A DNA stretch of 8,469 bases. It comes from Oscillospiraceae bacterium (GTDB lineage: Bacteria; Bacillota; Clostridia; Oscillospirales; Oscillospiraceae). The DNA lies in assembly GCA_902767395.1 (NCBI GenBank), contig CACXHI010000071.1, positions 1 to 8,469 on the forward strand, written 5' to 3'. Shown one piece after another: positions 6,010 through 8,469 of the stretch (position 1 is its first letter; each line of letters begins with the position of its first letter). The position numbers were made by a program, and so were the translations under genes. A model generated the notes under the pieces. The model did no database searches, was not told the DNA's origin, and was given only the letters and a program-made list of their open reading frames with translations.

Positions 6010-7068
6010 ATGAGTCGTTTCAAAACCTATCTCAAGGAGCAGAACATTGAGCTGTCCCCCAGGCGTTACTTTATCGACGCGATGGGCGCGATGGCACAGG
6101 GCCTGTTCGCGTCTTTGCTGATCGGCACGATCTTCAACACGTTGGGTACCCAGTTCGAGTGGCCGATTCTGAACGAAATCGGAGGCTTTGCACAGAAGGG
6201 CGTCGGCCCTGCCATGGCGGTTGCCATCGGCTATGCGCTCAAGGCCTCCCCGCTGGTGCTGTTCTCCCTGATCGGCGTCGGCGCTGCGGCAAATGAGCTC
6301 GGCGGCGCAGGCGGCCCGCTTGCGGTCTACGTCATCGCGATTCTTGCCTGCGAATGCGGCAAGCTGGTCTCCAAGCGAACCAAGGTGGACATCCTTGTGA
6401 CACCTGCGGTGACGATTCTGGTGGGTGTGCTTCTGAGCAAGCTGATTGCGCCCTACATCGGTCAGGCGGCCACCTCGTTCGGAAAGCTCATTATGATCGC
6501 AACGGATTTGCAGCCCTTCTTTATGGGCATTGCCGTCTCCGTTCTGGTCGGCATCGCGCTGACTCTGCCCATCTCCTCGGCTGCAATCTGCGCAGCCCTT
6601 TCCCTGACGGGTCTGGCAGGCGGTGCGGCGGTTGCCGGTTGCTGTGCGCAGATGATCGGCTTCGCCGTGATGAGCTTCCGGGAAAACCGCTGGGGCGGTC
6701 TGGTCTCGCAGGGCATTGGAACCTCCATGCTCCAAATGCCGAATATTGTGAAGAACCCTGCCGTCTGGATTCCGCCCATCCTTGCCAGCGCCGTCACCGG
6801 CCCTCTGGCGACCTGCGTGTTCCACCTGCAAAACAACGGCCCCGCAGTGGCCTCCGGCATGGGAACCTGCGGTCTGGTGGGACAGATCGGCGTCTACACC
6901 GGCTGGGTCAACGACGTTGCCGAAGGGACGAAGACCGCCATCACCGCCATGGACTGGGTCGGCCTTGTGCTGATCTGCTTCGTTTTGCCCGCCGTGCTGA
7001 GCCTGATTTTCTGCGAAATCGAGCGCAAGCTCGGCTGGATCAAGAAGGACGACCTCAAGCTGCAATAA
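6010..7068 (+). CDS. PTS EIIC-family membrane protein (PTS_EIIC_2 type), stand-alone
   Basis: A 352-residue, highly hydrophobic membrane protein that matches the PTS_EIIC_2 family (annotated as PTS transporter subunit IIC). I use the ATG at 6010 because AAGGAG (5998-6003) lies six bases upstream; an earlier in-frame ATG at 5968 adds a charged stretch and lacks a ribosome binding site. After a short amphipathic N-terminus (MSRFKTYLKEQNIELS) come about eight to ten hydrophobic segments, with conserved-looking glycine-rich and polar loops: NELGGAGGPLAVY (95-107), TLPISSAAICAALSLTGLAGG (185-205, helix breaks with small residues), SFRENRWGGL (222-231) and HLQNNGPAVASGMGTCG (262-278). The soluble tail ends IKKDDLKLQ. 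No EIIA or EIIB gene or domain is present in the window, which fits the solo habit of this family, so phosphotransfer-coupled uptake cannot be assumed and the substrate is unknown. It appears to be a one-gene unit between a promoter candidate and a hairpin. Confidence 0.87.
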   Translation: MSRFKTYLKEQNIELSPRRYFIDAMGAMAQGLFASLLIGTIFNTLGTQFEWPILNEIGGFAQKGVGPAMAVAIGYALKASPLVLFSLIGVGAAANELGGAGGPLAVYVIAILACECGKLVSKRTKVDILVTPAVTILVGVLLSKLIAPYIGQAATSFGKLIMIATDLQPFFMGIAVSVLVGIALTLPISSAAICAALSLTGLAGGAAVAGCCAQMIGFAVMSFRENRWGGLVSQGIGTSMLQMPNIVKNPAVWIPPILASAVTGPLATCVFHLQNNGPAVASGMGTCGLVGQIGVYTGWVNDVAEGTKTAITAMDWVGLVLICFVLPAVLSLIFCEIERKLGWIKKDDLKLQ

Positions 7069-7090
7069 CCGCGCGCATTCAGCGACAATC

Positions 7091-7124
7091 CACCCCTGCA
7101 AGGCCATCCTTGCAGGGGTGTTCT
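7091..7124 (+). terminator. Hairpin after the EIIC-like gene, likely terminator with a weak T-tract
   Basis: A perfect 13-bp inverted repeat (7091-7103 with 7108-7120) with a tight CCAT loop starts 22 bases after the stop codon. Only TTCT follows, so the U-tract is short, but the stem is very stable. It may instead stabilise the mRNA 3' end. Confidence 0.65.
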
Positions 7125-7171
7125 ACAAAATGCCCGTGACCCGTAGTACGGTGTAACAATAAAACTTGACG

Positions 7172-7196
7172 TAGGGACGAGCAATGCGCGTCCCTA
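7172..7196. repeat. REP-like palindromic element
   Basis: TAGGGACG (7172-7179) pairs perfectly with CGTCCCTA (7189-7196); after one mismatch the loop can pair again as GC-AAT-GC. Small intergenic palindromes of the GTAGGGACGAGC...GTCCC form occur as dispersed repeats in Clostridia genomes. Only one copy lies in this window, so dispersal is not shown here. Confidence 0.45.
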
Positions 7197-7331
7197 TATT
7201 GTAAATGCTTTTGATGTTCCACGGCACTACAGAAAAACTCAACTTATGGCTTTTATGTCCCGGTAGTGGCTATTACAGGCTGAACAGTTACCATTCTGTG
7301 GCGTTAATATGTCGTTTTCTCCAAATAATTC

Positions 7332-7360
7332 TTGAGTTTTTCTTAATAATTTGCTATAAT
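7332..7360 (+). promoter_or_regulatory. Near-consensus sigma-A promoter ahead of the LRR frame
   Basis: TTGAGT (7332-7337) is 17 bases from a perfect TATAAT (7355-7360), with an extended -10 (TGCTATAAT). The start site would be near 7367. It points at the leucine-rich repeat frame but no normal start codon follows in that frame. ATG at 7373 is in a different frame and lacks a ribosome binding site. Confidence 0.8.
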
Positions 7361-7410
7361 GATGACGGCGTAATGGAAAATCGAACCCACGAAAAAAACA
7401 AATCAAATAA

Positions 7411-8469
7411 GGGGTATCTACCATCGGAGCTTCCGCATTCCGCTACTGCAAAGCATTGGAAAACATCACGCTTCCATCTGGATTATCTGTCATTGGGGAA
7501 GGCGCGTTCTACTACTGTACCGCGCTGTCAGAAATCGTTCTCCCGGAGGCGCTGACTTCCGTGGAAGCCAATCTCTTCTATGGCTGCACCAACTTGATGG
7601 TAGTTACGCTTCCCTCGAAGCTGACAGCCATTGGGGATTCTGCGTTCTGCAATTGTACAAAATTGAAAGAAATCACAATTCCTGTCACTGTACGTACCAT
7701 TGGCGAGAATGCATTTTCGCGCAATTCCATGGGCAATGCCCTGAAAGCCACCGTGTTGACGCGAGATGCCGAGATCTCCCCCACAGCCTTTAGCTATCAT
7801 CCTTCCTCTGTCATCTATGGATATGCAAATTCCGCAGCCCAGACAGTCGCGTATCTAAACGGTATTATGTTCATCGACTTGGAAACCGGTGAAGCCCTAT
7901 ATAGTTCGAGCAACCGCAACTGGCAGGATTATTCCAAATATGGAACCGTCATTCAATCCTATCTCTATGCGGACAGTTCCGGCAATCTGGTTCGTGTTGA
8001 ATGTCTTGAAGATACCAATAAAGTTTTTTGCGAGGTCTACAGCACAGATTATCGGAAACTCTCCCATTTGGAGTTGGAACCCGAACTGTCTCTCTTTGGT
8101 GGCTTCTACTGCGGGAAGGACTACAATTTCCTTATTTTCGGGCAAATCAATCCGACCGAAAGCGATGACGTGGAGGTCGTCCGCGTCGTGCGCTACACAA
8201 AGGACTGGGAGCGTGTCGATGCAGCATCCATCTACGGGGCAAACACGTCTGCTTCGTTCCGCGCTGGTTCCCTTCGGGCAGAGGAATACGACGGCACTCT
8301 ATGTGTGCTCACGTGCCATTCCATGTATCGTGCTTCCGATGGAAAACAGCATCAGTCCAGCTTTTCTTTCCGCATCCGCATTTCCGACATGACTGTGACC
8401 GATATCAGCAATATGCATTCCTATGATTATGTCAGCCACAGTTTTAACCAGTTTACCCACATAGACGAC
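7411..8469 (+). CDS. BspA-type leucine-rich repeat surface protein, 5'-incomplete or broken, runs off window
   Basis: A frame open for 353 codons from just after TAA (7408-7410) to the window end. It begins with four regular 23-residue BspA/LRR_5-type repeats (7411-7479, 7480-7548, 7549-7617, 7618-7686) of the form (x)LTxIGxxAFxxCxxLxxIxLP, then a degenerate fifth unit and the usual capping stretch (SVIYGYANSAAQTVAYLNG). From about residue 155 on comes a second, aromatic- and Asp-rich part, possibly beta-propeller-like, with FLIFGQINPTESDDVEVVRV and SFRIRISDMTV; I cannot name it. Such proteins are normally secreted or wall-bound and bind host or glycan ligands. Here no signal peptide or standard start is present: repeat homology reaches right back to the stop, and the first start-type codon is TTG at 7456. 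One added base in the GGGG at 7411-7414 would join it to the ATG at 7373, but that product would still lack a signal peptide. A 5'-truncated pseudogene is my first reading. Confidence 0.75.

Larger units (their letters stand above)
7125..7410. other. Non-coding, AT-richer spacer between EIIC-like gene and LRR frame
   Basis: No convincing gene is present here. A plus-strand frame spanning 7205-7555 is open, but its product lacks domain character and its second half is a shadow of the leucine-rich repeat frame. The stretch holds a REP-like palindrome (7172-7196), a near-consensus promoter (7332-7360), and an A-rich stretch with an AAGGGG motif at its very end. Base composition is visibly more AT-rich than the genes to the left, which may mark the edge of a transferred or rearranged segment. 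Confidence 0.6.

Noticed and set aside
5950..7107. Minus-strand open frame opposite the EIIC-like gene
   Set aside because: Its product is hydrophilic and low in domain character; the plus strand encodes a coherent multi-helix membrane protein with a good ribosome binding site.
7166..7200. Possible promoter with TTGACG at 7166 and TATATT at 7195
   Set aside because: The spacing of 23 bases is far too long, and no -10 is present at 16-18 bases.
7408..7414. Programmed -1 frameshift joining ATG 7373 to the leucine-rich repeat frame
   Set aside because: The sequence T AAG GGG does not match a slippery heptamer, and the joined protein would still lack a signal peptide.
7205..7555. Plus-strand open frame of 116 codons, including ATG at 7373 downstream of the strong promoter
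   Set aside because: No ribosome binding site, no domain, and from 7411 onward it overlaps the leucine-rich repeat frame, which is clearly the coding one.
7411..7686. 69-base periodicity as a possible CRISPR or tandem DNA repeat
   Set aside because: The period reflects 23-residue protein repeats; the DNA copies are too divergent to be a CRISPR or satellite array.

Overview
The window looks like chromosomal DNA of an anaerobic, fairly GC-rich Clostridia member (Oscillospiraceae-like gut bacterium). The reasons are strong AGGAGG-type ribosome binding sites, tight ATGA gene overlaps, TTG starts, protein families typical of that group (CD1871A-type CXXC protein, PTS_EIIC_2 family transporter, BspA-type leucine-rich repeats) and Rho-independent terminators between units. 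This is inferred from sequence features, not from a database match.

Layout. (1) Positions 1-440 hold the 3' end of a Card1/Can2-like (DUF1887) PD-(D/E)XK nuclease, cut by the window edge. (2) Positions 489-3434 form a three-gene plus-strand operon: a TlpA-like thioredoxin lipoprotein with an extra C-terminal beta-type domain, a three-helix membrane protein ending in a CXXC motif (CD1871A type), and a NapH-like polyferredoxin membrane protein fused to a second TlpA-like thioredoxin. The genes overlap (ATGA, then a TTG start), so translation is probably coupled. A 14-bp perfect hairpin with T-tracts on both strands ends this operon and the convergent unit. (3) Positions 5080-3495 on the minus strand encode an ECF sigma factor (TTG start, near-perfect Shine-Dalgarno) and an overlapping membrane anti-sigma candidate with PepSY-like ectodomain repeats. 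Two tandem TGCAAC/CGT elements upstream look like ECF-type promoters, suggesting autoregulation. (4) Positions 5291-5895 are a complete single-gene unit: extended -10 promoter, dCMP deaminase, terminator. (5) Positions 6010-7068 encode a stand-alone PTS EIIC-family membrane protein followed by a hairpin. (6) Positions 7121-7410 are AT-richer non-coding DNA with a REP-like palindrome and a near-consensus promoter. (7) From 7411 to the window end runs an open frame coding for BspA-type leucine-rich repeats and a second extracellular-looking domain. It has no normal start and begins directly after an in-frame stop, so it is 5'-truncated, frameshifted or unusually started.

How the parts work together. 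The operon in (2) is most simply read as an electron-delivery chain to extracytoplasmic thiols: iron-sulfur clusters and membrane cysteines in the polyferredoxin, the CXXC membrane protein, and two outward-facing thioredoxins. The sigma/anti-sigma pair is a self-contained envelope-sensing switch. The other genes appear independent. I see no CRISPR array, tRNA, rRNA or insertion sequence in the window.
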